Below are positions 11,113 through 24,849 of a stretch of 64,000 bases of DNA, in pieces. A program made the position numbers and the translations under genes. The notes under the pieces are model-generated. The model was not told where the DNA came from. It made no database searches and was given only the letters and a program-made list of their open reading frames with translations. The first letter of the stretch is position 1, and every line of letters starts with the position of its first letter. Source of the stretch: Mesostigma viride (lineage: Eukaryota > Streptophyta > Mesostigmatophyceae > Mesostigmatales > Mesostigmataceae); the NCBI GenBank assembly GCA_009746045.1, contig RPFO01002267.1, positions 20,001 through 84,000 on the forward strand, read 5' to 3'.

Positions 11113-11438
11113 CAACATCTGGATGTAGTTCGTGACATGTTTCCCTACCCGTTTGGGAATGCCCTTGGGGCCAGGCCAGGTCAGAATATGCCGCCCTGGC
11201 TGGCCAAGCTGCTGGGGGCCGGCCAGACCAAGGTCGGTGTCGACCTGGCTGGTGCGAGCAAGGTGTCCTACAAATGCTAGATCCTACGCTGTCTAATCTC
11301 GTCCGAAATACGAGGCATTAAAAATTAAATTAAATTATAACATGCCTCCGTGGGGAGGTCATGTAGCACATATTTCATGATGGATGGGAAGCCGCGTGAT
11401 CGAACGATCCTAACTCTATCTAGAAAATCCTAACTGCA

Positions 11439-12776
11439 CTACTCATCAAAACGCCTCCTCCGCTTGGGGGGAGGTGGCTTGCCCACAGGGTCGGGCGTGT
11501 GCGCCTTGACAATCTTCTTCCACCGCGTCTTGTCCTGCATGGCAGTCCAAAGACGGGAGAGAGAGTGGATGCGGTGCTCAAACTGGGCTGGGACCACTAG
11601 GTCGTCCAGCAGCATCTGAACGTAGTTCGTGACAGGTTTCCCTACCCTTTTGGGAATGTCCTTGGGGCCAGGCCAGGTCAGAATGTGCCGCCCTGGCTGT
11701 CCAAGCCGCTGGGGGCCGGCCAGACCGAGGGTGGTGTCGACCTGGCTGGTGCGTGCAAGGTGTCCTACAAAAGCTATCCTACGCTGCCTAATCTCGTCCG
11801 AAACACGAGGCATGCCATGATACAAAGACTCTGATGACGGACGCTCGGAAAAACCTACATTAAGGACCTGCCGGAGCATCCTGTAAACTGTGCCGTCGAG
11901 CCGAGCTGCCAGTTTGGGTGTGAGGGTCCACGCCTCGGCGCCATACGTGAGCACCGTGAGGACGAGGACCTTGAAGAGCATGCGCTTGCGGTGCCCGTTA
12001 AGGCCCTTCGAGCGCCAGTAGGGTGTGAGCGAACGGAGCTTGGCCCAGGCAAGGCCGATGCGGGTGTCCACATCGTCGGCGGTGTCAGGAAGCCAGCTCC
12101 CCAACAACTTGAAGCGGTCGCGGAACGGGACCTCCGTCCCGTCGAGCAGGCGCGGCAGCGGTGGTTTACTGGATGCCCCTATCACCATCGCCTCAGTTTT
12201 GACACTAATCTCCAGCCCCACCGCCCGCGCCTCCAGGCCCAGGCAGTCCAGCCAGGTCTGAATGTGCTCGGGGCTCTCGATGAGGGTGGTATCATCCGCA
12301 TAAATCAGGTCGGCAAGGCGGTAACCAGGTCTAACCCCGCCGTGCTCTTTCACGTTAAGGATGTCCAAGCCTGGCTCGAACCCCTTAAGAGCAGTAAAGC
12401 GCGCACGTGCCCGGCGCATGACGTGATCCACGACAATAATGAACAGGTATGGGGACAGGACACAACCTTGCCACACCCCGTGGTGAAGGGGGAATGGTGG
12501 AGTGGTGCCCTCCGCAGTCCGCACTACTGCCTGTGAACCCTCATACAGACGGCGGATGGCAGCAATAAACGCAGGTGGTACCCGATCCAGAGCTAGGATG
12601 GCCCAAAGAGCCTCCCAGAGAACCGTGTCAAAGGCCTTGATATAGTCAACAAAAATGAAGACCAGCGGCAAACTGTCAGGGGGAAGTCGACGCACCTCCT
12701 CCATCAACCGGCGCGCGACAAACACTGTCAGCCATGACAGTGTTACGACCACTACGGAAACCCATCTGAGACTCAC
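11439..12776 (-). CDS. LINE B reverse transcriptase (ORF2 C-terminal part)
   Basis: A 445-residue open frame with classic non-LTR RT blocks: block A FIFVDYIKAFD at residues 40-50, block B VWQGCVLSPY at 101-110, block C YADD at 159-162, then GLEISVKTEAMVIG and FKLLGSWLPD. After RT comes the LINE-typical LTVLTYGAEAWTLTP and a region rich in basic residues (GRHILTWPGPKD). No endonuclease domain precedes it because the copy is 5'-truncated. The first ~15 residues of this frame are not native. The true RT continues upstream at 12730-13021 in another frame, separated by one single-base shift. The enzyme would copy LINE RNA at a nicked target. The clade (L1- or RTE-like) cannot be settled without a tree. 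Confidence 0.88.
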   Translation of the reverse strand: MSLRWVSVVVVTLSWLTVFVARRLMEEVRRLPPDSLPLVFIFVDYIKAFDTVLWEALWAILALDRVPPAFIAAIRRLYEGSQAVVRTAEGTTPPFPLHHGVWQGCVLSPYLFIIVVDHVMRRARARFTALKGFEPGLDILNVKEHGGVRPGYRLADLIYADDTTLIESPEHIQTWLDCLGLEARAVGLEISVKTEAMVIGASSKPPLPRLLDGTEVPFRDRFKLLGSWLPDTADDVDTRIGLAWAKLRSLTPYWRSKGLNGHRKRMLFKVLVLTVLTYGAEAWTLTPKLAARLDGTVYRMLRQVLNVGFSERPSSESLYHGMPRVSDEIRQRRIAFVGHLARTSQVDTTLGLAGPQRLGQPGRHILTWPGPKDIPKRVGKPVTNYVQMLLDDLVVPAQFEHRIHSLSRLWTAMQDKTRWKKIVKAHTPDPVGKPPPPKRRRRFDE

Positions 12777-13021
12777 CCAGGTGTGGGTCCAGCGCGGCGC
12801 GGAGCCTGTGCAGCATCATGCGCATGAAGACCTTCAGCGCGGCGCTCTGGAGGCAGACACCCCGGTAGTTACCGGGGTCAGCAGCAGAGCCCTTCTTGTA
12901 CAGCATGACGCGGATGGCCGTCTGCCACTCAGCAGGCGGAGGCTCGTCAGAGAGCAGGACACGGTTGCAGAACGCCAGCAGAAGATCCTTAACCGCCAGA
13001 TCAGGGGTCACGATACGAGGC
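12730..13021 (-). pseudogene. LINE B RT N-terminal part, out of frame with the rest
   Basis: Encodes LAFCNRVLLSDEPPPAEWQT, then IRVMLYKKGSAADPGNYRGV, then a match to LHRLRAALDPHLGESQMGFR. These are the conserved fingers motifs that precede RT block A. The frame shifts near 12730 (after GRNTVMA), so this copy is inactive. Confidence 0.8.
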
Positions 13022-13713
13022 ATGCCCTGATACAAAGACTCTAATGACGGGCGCTTGGAAAACCCTACGTTCAGGACCTGTCGGAGCATCCTGTAAACTG
13101 TGCCGTCTAGCTTGGTTGGCTGCCAGGGTGGGTGTGAGTGTCCACGCCTCGGCGCCATACGTGAGCACCGTGAGGACGAGGACCTTGAAGAGCATGCACT
13201 TGCGGTGCTCGCCCAGGCCCTTGGAGCGCCAGTAGGTGTTGAGCGAACGAAGCCTAGCCCAGGCCAGGCCGATCGATGCGGATGTCCACATCGTCGGCGG
13301 TGTCAGGGAGCCATCTCCCCAACAGTTTGAAGCGATCGCGGAACGGGACCTCCGTCCCGTCGAGCAGGCGCGGCAGCGGCGGTGTACTGGAGGCCCCAAT
13401 CACCATCGCCTCAGTTTTGACACTAATCTCCAACCCCACCGCCCTCGCCTCCAGGCCCAGACAGTCCAGCCAGGTCTGAATGTGCTCGGGGCGCGCGATG
13501 AGGGTGGTGTCATCCGCATAAATCAGCTAAGCATAGCCATGCAGGACGTAGCATGGCTGGCTGTACAAGGGCTAAGCTAAGGCAATTGCTGGTTGCATGT
13601 GTACTGTGCGTTATAGCGGAGTGCACGTGACTAGGTATGGTGACGAGGCTATAGGCAAACATTCTAGGCATGGCTGCCCTGGCGGCAGTGTCTATGATTA
13701 CAAGCTAGGGCTA

Positions 13714-14110
13714 CACTAGGAGCCGGGTGTTGACAAAGTGTGACAATGCTTGACATGTCAGGTTGATAAAGTGTGACAAAGTGTGACAAAGTGTGACATG
13801 TCACTTGACAAAAGTTGACAAAAGCTATACAAATGTTGACAAAACCATGACATATCAGGTCGATTTTACAAGACAATTCTTGACAAATTATCAAGGTGAA
13901 AGTGTCAAAAAATGTCACACATTGTCAACGTCACGCATTGTCAACATGAGAGTGAGATTTTATCACATTTTATCACACCACAATTAGTGACATTTGTGCA
14001 CATTTATCACAACACAAACGTTGATATATCACAGACAATCCTGAAAATTTATCAGGACTATAAAACAGACAAAAAGTGACAAAAAGTGACAAAAAGTGAC
14101 AAAAACCAGT
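13714..14110 (+). repeat. Left subterminal array of CACTA 2
   Basis: Repeated GTGTGACAAA and TGTTGACA words are followed at 14065-14105 by GTGACAAAAA in exact 10-bp tandem. Confidence 0.88.
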
Positions 14111-14867
14111 GAAATTTTCCTTTTTATTACAAAATAAGCATTACTTAATGCTGACAGCAACAACGATTGTCTCGTAGGCAAATTTCGGACGGCAGCCCAT
14201 TGCGTTGCGTGCAGCCCGTTGTGAGCATGACTTCCACGGAAAGCTCTAAATGCTTGCAAAGAATTTGCAGGCAGCCGCCCGTTGGGTATATTGTGTGCAG
14301 CCGTCATTTGCGGATGTCATTTTGATTAAAAGCTCTCGACTCTCCTGTAAAACACAGAAAAAAGATGCAGAGGTGGAAATAACATCAATGTATACATGGT
14401 TGTTGTCAGTTGTGCAACATTAAAGAGGCAGATTACGTTCAAAAAACCTGTACAAAAACTGCCCTCTCTTGCTGCAAATGCAAAGAAGAAAGCACTGATC
14501 TATTCGGAACAAAAAAGGTAGCTGCAGGCAAACATACACTGCGCAAAGAAAACACCTCATCACACAGATTCAAAGACAAACCTGAGCAACCCGTGCATGG
14601 AACCTAGACGAGTCCGCCGGCTACGTCGATGACGACGATGGTGAGGATGCATATGGCACCAGAACAGCCGAGACTTCCTGCGGAAGAAAAACAAAAATTA
14701 TGAATGTTTATTCGTAGTCAATAACAAATTTATTACGGTATCCATTGTGTACGAAATCTGGAGCATATGTTATGTTAATCGATTAGCTACGCAAGCACAC
14801 TTCCTTAAGAGGGCATAACGATTGCAAGGTGCTTAAAACCCACCACAAGGAATTATTAAGCTGCCCC

Positions 14868-15775
14868 ACCTGCCCCCCATGACAAGGAAAAACTAACCCA
14901 TTTGCCTACCCCCATGACGCGGAATAATGTCCCCCCCATACCTGTCCCCCATGACAAGGAACAAGCCCCCCTGCCTGCCCCCCATGACAAGGATTAACCC
15001 CCCCTGCCTGCCCCCCATGACAACGATTAACGCCCCCCGCCTGGCCCCCAATACAAGGAATAATTACGCCCCCTACCTGCCCCCCATGGGCATGACAAGG
15101 AATCATTGACCCCCCCTGCCTGCCCCCCACGACAAGGAACAACTAACCCCCGCTACCTGCCCCCCACGACAAGGAATCATTGCCCCCCCCTATCTGCCCC
15201 CTGTGACAAGGAATAATTAACACTCCCTGCCTGCCCCCCACGACAAGAATCATCCGCCCCCCCTGCCTGCCCCCCACGACAAGAATCATCCCCCCCCCTG
15301 CCTGCCCCCCATAACAAGGAGCACTTGACGCCCCCTACATGCCCCCCACGACAAGGAATCATTGCCCCCCCCCTGCATGTCCCCCATGACAAGGATTAAC
15401 TACCCCCCCTGCCTGCCCCTAATTACAAGGAAAAATTACCCACGCAGCCTGCCCCCCATGTGACAAGGATTAGCCCCCTCTGCCTGAACCCCCATGACAA
15501 GGGATAATCACCCCCCCCCGCCTGCCCCCCATGACAAGGAGTTACCCCCCCCCTGCCTGCCCCCCGTGACAATGAATCATTACCCCCCCTGCCTGCACCA
15601 TATTACAAGGAATAATTAAGCCCCGGCCCCTGCCTGCCCCCCATGAAAAGGCAATCTACCCCCCCTGCCTGCCCCCCATGACAAGGAGTAACCCCCACCC
15701 CTGCCTACCCCCCATGACAAGGAATAATTAACTGCCTGCCCCCCATGAAAAGGCAATCAACCCTCCCTGTCCGCA
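14868..15775. repeat. C-rich minisatellite, block 1
   Basis: Imperfect tandem units of ~36-40 bp built from CTGCCTGCCCCCCATGACAA and GGAATAATTAAC, with variable C-runs. About 24 copies. Confidence 0.88.
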
Positions 15776-15954
15776 ACAAGACAAATGTAAAAGAAAAACA
15801 AAAATGATGAATGCTTGAAAGTACACGAACAGAAACATAACGCGGCCCATTGCTACAAGATTTAGAGCATATGCTCTGTTAATCATTTAGCTACAAAATC
15901 GCCGTTTCGTAAGGGAGGACAACTGACTGTGAGGTACTTTCAATCCCATGACAA

Positions 15955-16785
15955 GAAATTTTTAAGCTTTTCTGCATGCCCCCATGACAAGGAATAATTA
16001 ACCTGTCCTGCCTGCCCCCATGGCAAGGAAAAATTATTACCCCCGCCTTCTCCCACCCCACGACAGGAAATCATTTACCTCCCTTGCCTTCCCCTCATGA
16101 CAAGGAATAAGAAACCCGTCCTGCCTGCCCCCCATGGACACAAGGAATCGTTAACCCCCCCTGCCTTCCCCCACCCCATGACAGGGAATCATTAACCCCC
16201 CCTGCCTTCGCCCACCCCACTACAGGGTATCATGAGCCCCCCCTGCCGTCCCCTCATGACAAGAACAATTAACCCGTCCTGCCTGCCCCCCATGACAAGG
16301 AATAAATGTATATGCAATGCGCCTGCCCCCCATGACAAGGAATAAGTAACCCGTCCTGCCTGCCTCCCATGACAAGGAGTGATTAACCCGTTCTGCCTGT
16401 CACCATAAAAAGGAATAATTCACCCGCCCTGCCTGCCCCCAAGACAAGGAATTACTAACCCGTCCCGCCTGCCCCCATGACAAGGAATAATTAACAGGTC
16501 CAGCCTGCCCCCCATGACACGGAATAATTGACCCGTCCTGCCTGCCCCCATGACAAGGAATAAGTGACCCGTCCTGCCTGCCCCCATGAAAAGGAATTAT
16601 TAACCCGTCCTGCCTGCCCCTAATGACAAGGAATAATTAACCCGCCCTGCCTGCCCCCATGAAAAGGAACAATTAACCCGTCCTGCCTGCCCCCCATGAC
16701 AAGGAATAATTAACTTGTCCTGCCTGCCCCCATGACAAGGAATAAGTAACCCGTCCTGTATGCCCCCATGACAAGGAATAATCCT
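15955..16785. repeat. C-rich minisatellite, block 2
   Basis: The same family as block 1, but the typical unit has AACCCGTCCTGCCTGCCCCC followed by ATGACAAGGAATAATT. About 22 copies. The blocks are separated by ~180 bp of non-repeat sequence. Confidence 0.85.
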
Positions 16786-20218
<3,433 letters not shown>

Positions 20219-20814
20219 CACTATCTCACTTTCTCGGTCCTAAAATCAAGCCATTACTCACAAACAGCCACGCGACTGCTGTGCTCTCACGACGTCTCAT
20301 TACACACAGCTGATTTCGGGTATTCATCTCACTTAAGATCTTTGTGTGTTCCCTTTGCTGCTTTGCCGGATAACGCATGTATCCCTTGCATGCAGGCGAT
20401 CTACCTAACACAACCATGGCGGACACATTGGCCAGCATGGCGGGGAGGGCACCTGCGGACACAGATTTTGTAGGCTCTGAGCCCTCGTCACATCGCTGTA
20501 GCACTGGACATTGTCATGCGATAAATTTCTAGAGAGTCCACATTTTTTTCAGCAATGATCGCTGGGACAGCCCTACGACGGATGTTATACTGCATTTGTG
20601 AGATGCTTGCGGTTGTACATCTTGCACGCCACCCTCGGACTGTGATTGAGTGCACTCTTCATTCATGTGTTTTGTCAGTAAAGTTTGTCATGCTAATGTA
20701 ATGCAGAAAACCGCAATTCAGGCAGCAAGGCAGCAGCCATATTGATTTTAATGAAGTAAGTTTACCTGTGCGTGGTGTTGATTTGTCAGTTTGCTATGCC
20801 TTTGTTTATCATGT

Positions 20815-21161
20815 TGACATTTTGTCATGTTGACATTTGTTGACATTTTGTTGACATTTTTCTTGCGTTTGGCCTGCGTTTGTAAACGTCTTGACATTTG
20901 TTGACAAGTCACCTTGGCTTGTCAGTGTTTTGACATTTGTTGACATGCTCACAAAGTTGACATGTCAACGATTGTCAACGTTTTGTCAACATTGTCAACA
21001 TTCTGTCAAGTTTTGTCAAGCTGTTGACATTTTTTTGTCTAGTTTTGTCTAGTTTTGTCACACTTTGTCAACAATTTGTCAACAATTTGTCACACTTTGT
21101 CAACAAGTTGACAATTGTTGACAAAAATTTGTCACACTTTGTCAACACCCGGCTCCTAGTG
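20815..21161 (-). repeat. Right subterminal array of CACTA 2
   Basis: TTGACATTTTG, TTGTCAACA and TTTGTCACACTTTGTCAAC words, the inverse of the left array, become denser towards the terminus. Confidence 0.85.
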
Positions 21162-21167
21162 TATTCT

Positions 21168-21944
21168 AGCCCGCAGGGGGCGTCCGTCCACATCTTGTGC
21201 ATGGTTGATCATCAGGTCCCCGCGCCCCGCCAGTACACCTTGGGCTTCTGGGGGTCCTGCTAGCTTGTGGCCGGAAGGTATTCCGGCCTAAGACGTCGCG
21301 TCGCTTCTGCTGCTGAGCCTGAGCGGGGGTCATGCAGGTCGTCGTCCAGCGTCCAGGTGAGATCGTGCAACCTCTTGAGACGAGAAAGGAACCGCTGCTT
21401 GTCCTCAGGGGAGGGGATGGTAAGCAGGACGGGTGCATGGGGAGCCGCCTTGTCCCGTGAGTGGGGAAGGCGGTGGCACCCACGCAGTTCTACCTTACCT
21501 ACCAGACCCATGAGGGTAAGAAGCTGGTCCTTGAGCTTGTCGGCAAGGGTGGTTGACGCCGGTCTCACCTGGCTTCTGGGGGAAACGACGCAGCACCACT
21601 CGGCAGTCGCGGCGAACGCGGTCAGTGGCCTCGACTGTTGTTTTGCCTGGCCGTCAAGCTCCTGGAGTTTTGTAGCGATGGCGCCTCAGTGGTCGAGGCG
21701 GTCGCTGACCGCACTCAGGTCCACTTAGGAGTGCATGCGGCGAGAGGCTATCATCTGCCGGCCGGGTGGGCTGGGCTGCGATGGTAGCCGTCTGCGCTGC
21801 AACCGCCGGGACCTGCGCGGCCATGCAGGAGGTCGGTTCACTATAACTTGATTTGAGGGCGGTGATGGCTTCTAGCTTTTTGGCGAGCAGACCGCACTTG
21901 CCCTCCAACTGATTTATAGGCGTCAGAGACATGAAGTGCAGCAT
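21168..21944 (-). pseudogene. ORF1 (RRM-like, L1-type) of ORF1-only retroposon copy 1
   Basis: Reads LEGKCGLLAKKLEAITALKS near the N-terminus (possible coiled coil). After at least one frame change it continues with LTLMGLVGKVELRGCHRLPH, then VLLTIPSPEDKQRFLSRLKR and LHDLTWTLDDDL. This order (conserved beta strand, charged linker, a K/R-rich helix and a D-rich end) resembles the RRM-like domain of L1 ORF1 proteins, which bind element RNA. The stop lies at CTAGCCCGC near 21168, close to the CACTA 2 insertion. It is a fossil copy, best compared with 29263-29797. Confidence 0.65.
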
Positions 21945-22454
21945 GCGGCCTCGATCAGATGCCTGTCAGCCGCGGCCTTGCAGCGCCGTGAACTGAGGTT
22001 GGAGCTTGTGGATCGACGACCTTGTTTGCCACATGCATTGGAGACCCGGGCCTCGACCGTGGTGAGCGTCGTGTTCAGCGAGGTCAGCTTCTCGGCCAAT
22101 GGCCATGCATGCAGGTCACGTGCTCAACCATCACTGCATGCTCGGATGTCATCCTTGCAGAGGGGAGGGAGCCGATGTGGCAGCTGGCTGCGCAGGCCGG
22201 GCTGGGTTGCAGAGCTTACATAGCGGTGAGGTCGGCTTCAGTTAGCTGGAAGAAGCTGTACAGGATAGCAAGGCAGTGCATGGTTGCTGGTGCTGGCCGG
22301 GCGAGCCGCGGAACCTCTCCAGGTTATCGTCGGGGATGGGCCCACTGGGCCCAAGGAGCTTGCGTTCCTGTGCTAAGAACTGCATGGACTATTTCGGCGC
22401 AGTCTTCCTTCGTCAGCTAGCTCCAGCCAACGAAGAAAGGAATGTACCTTATTA

Positions 22455-22838
22455 TCAACCAACTTATAAAGAAATTACAGTAATTAGTTAAATATCAATG
22501 AACGCGCTCGCGCTGGGGAGTCACGGAGCATATGCAACAGTTTTCAGGCGTTTCCTCCCTGTACATGTTGCACACTGGGATCGAAGGGGGAAGAGACATG
22601 CACCCGTACATCTTAATTCCCTCATGCCTGGAGGCAAGCCGGACAGCTGCAATCTAAATTACTAGTACTCACGAGGAGAGTCTGGCATAGCTGCATGTGG
22701 GTGCACTATAACATGCATGAAATGTGTGTGGGTGAAACGGCCGGCAGGGGCATTAATTAATAAGTAATTATAACTCCCCCGGCGGCTGCATGCTATAACG
22801 ACAAGCCCCCCTTGTTTTCTGCCTTTTTACGGGATGTA
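22455..22838 (-). mobile_element. Diverged relative of the ORF1-only retroposon 3' UTR
   Basis: Contains CTGGGGAGTCACGGAGCA and a later CCTCATGCCTGGAGGCAAGC, parallel to the 3' UTR of the ORF1-only family but much diverged. The 5' and 3' limits are unclear. Confidence 0.45.
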
Positions 22839-22849
22839 GCGGGATGGTT

Positions 22850-23252
22850 AATTAATTAATTAAACTCGTGCTCCCGTTAATTGGGGAGTCACGGAGCACC
22901 GAAGTGCTTTTAATCCCTGTGTGTGCACAACAGGAGAAAGGGCAGAGCCCCCCAGTCTCCTTCATGCCTAAGGCATGCCACATCTGCATTCGGGCGCGCT
23001 AGCTAAACGGACACGCTAACGATCCGGCAATCTGTGGGTGCAATACATAAGACCCATGTGATCGAGCATGGCATAACAAGGGAGCGTGTGCAAGGAATCT
23101 GGTCATAGCCAGGACGTAGCATGGCTGTACAAGGACTAAGCTAAGGCTATGGCTGGTTGTATACCGTGCATGAGCGATGCACGTGTCTAGGTATGTTGGC
23201 ACAGCTAGGCAAACATTCTAAGCTGCCATGGCGGCAGTGTCGACTATATACC
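22850..23252 (-). mobile_element. ORF1-only retroposon, copy 2 (3' UTR only)
   Basis: A 5'-truncated copy with an ATTA-rich tail, then CTCGTGCTCCCGTT and the full 3' UTR. It is flanked by GCGGGATGGTT at 22839-22849 and 23253-23263, an 11-bp target-site duplication. Confidence 0.85.
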
Positions 23253-23419
23253 GCGGGATGGTTGCTGTCAACTGCCACTTCCAACGTCCCTCACAGGATC
23301 GACTTCGGTCACTTTTCGGGGCCCTAATGACCGTCAGGCCTGTCTGGACTACGTGGCACCTGGTATGGCAGCCCAGGTGCAATCTTCGGAATTCTGGATA
23401 CTCGAGTGTTGATTCGACC

Positions 23420-23545
23420 CACCCGGCACGGTGTGCTCTGATCACCAACCCACCTGGCACGGTGTGCTCTGATCACCGACCCACCCACGCGGTGTGCTCT
23501 GATCACCGACCCGCCGGCCCACGGTGTGCTCTGATCACCGGTTGG
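23420..23545. repeat. 31-bp minisatellite, about four copies
   Basis: The unit contains CACGGTGTGCTCTGATCACC followed by GACCCACC. It lies between two opposed retroposon copies. Confidence 0.85.
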
Positions 23546-23667
23546 TGCGTTCGACCATTCGGCTCCGGTTCCACGCCACCAAGCGCCGCGCCCGGCCATG
23601 CAAGCAAGTGGCCCGTCCTGACTGGTCTGCGCTATATATGCCCGGTCCGGGGGCATATCCTGAGGAC

Positions 23668-24003
23668 GTGCACTGCTAGTTAACGCAGGGTACACAATTC
23701 CAGCCATGGCCTTCGCTTAGTCCTTGTACAGCCATGCTACGTCCTGGCTATGATCAGTTTACTCGCCCACGCTCCTTGTTATGCCATGCTCACATGGGTC
23801 TTATTGCACCCACAGATTGCCGGATCGTTAGGCTCGTGTCCGTTTAGCTAGCGCGCCCGAATGCAGATGTGGCATGCCTTAGGCATGAAGGAGACTGGGG
23901 GTCTCTGCCCTTTCTCCTGTTGTGCACACACAGGGATTAAAAGCACTTCGGTGCTCCGTGACTCCCCAACGGGAGCACGAGTTTAATTATAATTAATTAA
24001 TTA
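23668..24003 (+). mobile_element. ORF1-only retroposon, copy 3 (3' UTR only)
   Basis: A 5'-truncated copy ending GGGAGCACGAGTTTAATTAT and an ATTA tail. It is flanked by ATCCTGAGGAC at 23657-23667 and 24004-24014, an 11-bp target-site duplication. It faces copy 2 and so forms a ~300-bp inverted repeat with it. Confidence 0.85.
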
Positions 24004-24849
24004 ATCCTGAGGACTAGACAGACGCCGAGCACGAGCGGAACAGGTGCCGACGGGGGTACTGACCTTGAGGCCCTTGAGCAGGCAGGGACGCCCAGGCGGA
24101 GTCACGTCGACGCGCTGGCCCAGGGTGCTCCCAACGCTGCCATTTTTGCGGGCTTTGCCGCCCGCGCCCCGTTGCTGGCGGCCCGGCACCTGCCGGTCTT
24201 GCCCCGCCGCCGCCCCGGCCCGCTCTATATATACGTACCGCCAGGACCCCAAGGTCTTAATTGGCCGCCCGGCATCGCCTCAAACGCAACCGGGACCCGC
24301 TGCTGAAATTACCAGTGCTCAAGGCATGCAGCCCTTGCGGAGCCTGCCTATGCGGCATGCTCAGGACGCAGAGGCGGCCCAGTGCATAGCTGTGCATCGC
24401 GGATGCCAAGGTCTGCCAAGCTCGCAACCAGGGCAAAGACATGTGGTACCACCAGGACCGGCTCGGCGGCCGGCGGCAGCGCACCCTGGTGTATAGCACA
24501 TGGGGGCAGGGGGACGGCGCGGCGCCGGTCAGCCTAAGTTGACCGCAGCCTGCATGGTTGGCCCACAATGTTTCCTTGACAAGTGGCGCTCGGCGCGCCC
24601 CCCCCGCCGCTTCACCCCGATCGAGACGGCGCCCGCCCGTCTTGCGGTGTTGCCGGACCCCCCCCGCTGCCTGCGCCACCTACCCTCCTCGGCCGCGGAC
24701 TACCATGCAAGTCCCCGCCTTGAAGAAGGGCTGCCTTGCCACCAACGACGTCCTGCACCCTTTCACTTAATTGGAGGAATTGGACGGCCGGCCCTTGCTC
24801 GCCTAGCTGCATGTGGTACGACGCGGCGGACGGTGCCGACCGCCTTTCG

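Larger units (their letters stand above)
11319..13021 (-). mobile_element. LINE family B, inner copy, 5'-truncated
   Basis: Flanked by ATGCCTCGTAT (minus strand) at 13022-13032 and 11308-11318, an 11-bp target-site duplication inside the outer LINE B. It starts within the RT region and ends with a ~120-bp 3' UTR and a TTTAA-type tail. The 3' UTR carries GTGCTACATGACCTCCCC and its inverse partner ACGGAGG, shared with all LINE B copies here. Confidence 0.88.
4557..13525 (-). mobile_element. LINE family B, outer copy, interrupted twice
   Basis: A 5'-truncated LINE whose own sequence is 13022-13525, then 11113-11318, then 4557-4857 in transcription order. GCTAAGCATA flanks it at 4547-4556 and 13526-13535, a 10-bp target-site duplication inside the ORF1-only retroposon. 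The first piece encodes RT thumb-like sequence (FRDRFKLLGRWLPD, then TLTP). The last piece carries the 3' UTR and an A/T tail. A second LINE B interrupts it at ATGCCTCGTAT and a palindromic DNA element interrupts it at CAA. Confidence 0.8.

Noticed and set aside
14868-16785. Regularly spaced repeats resembling a CRISPR array
   Set aside because: The units are contiguous imperfect minisatellite copies without unique spacers, in a eukaryotic transposon.
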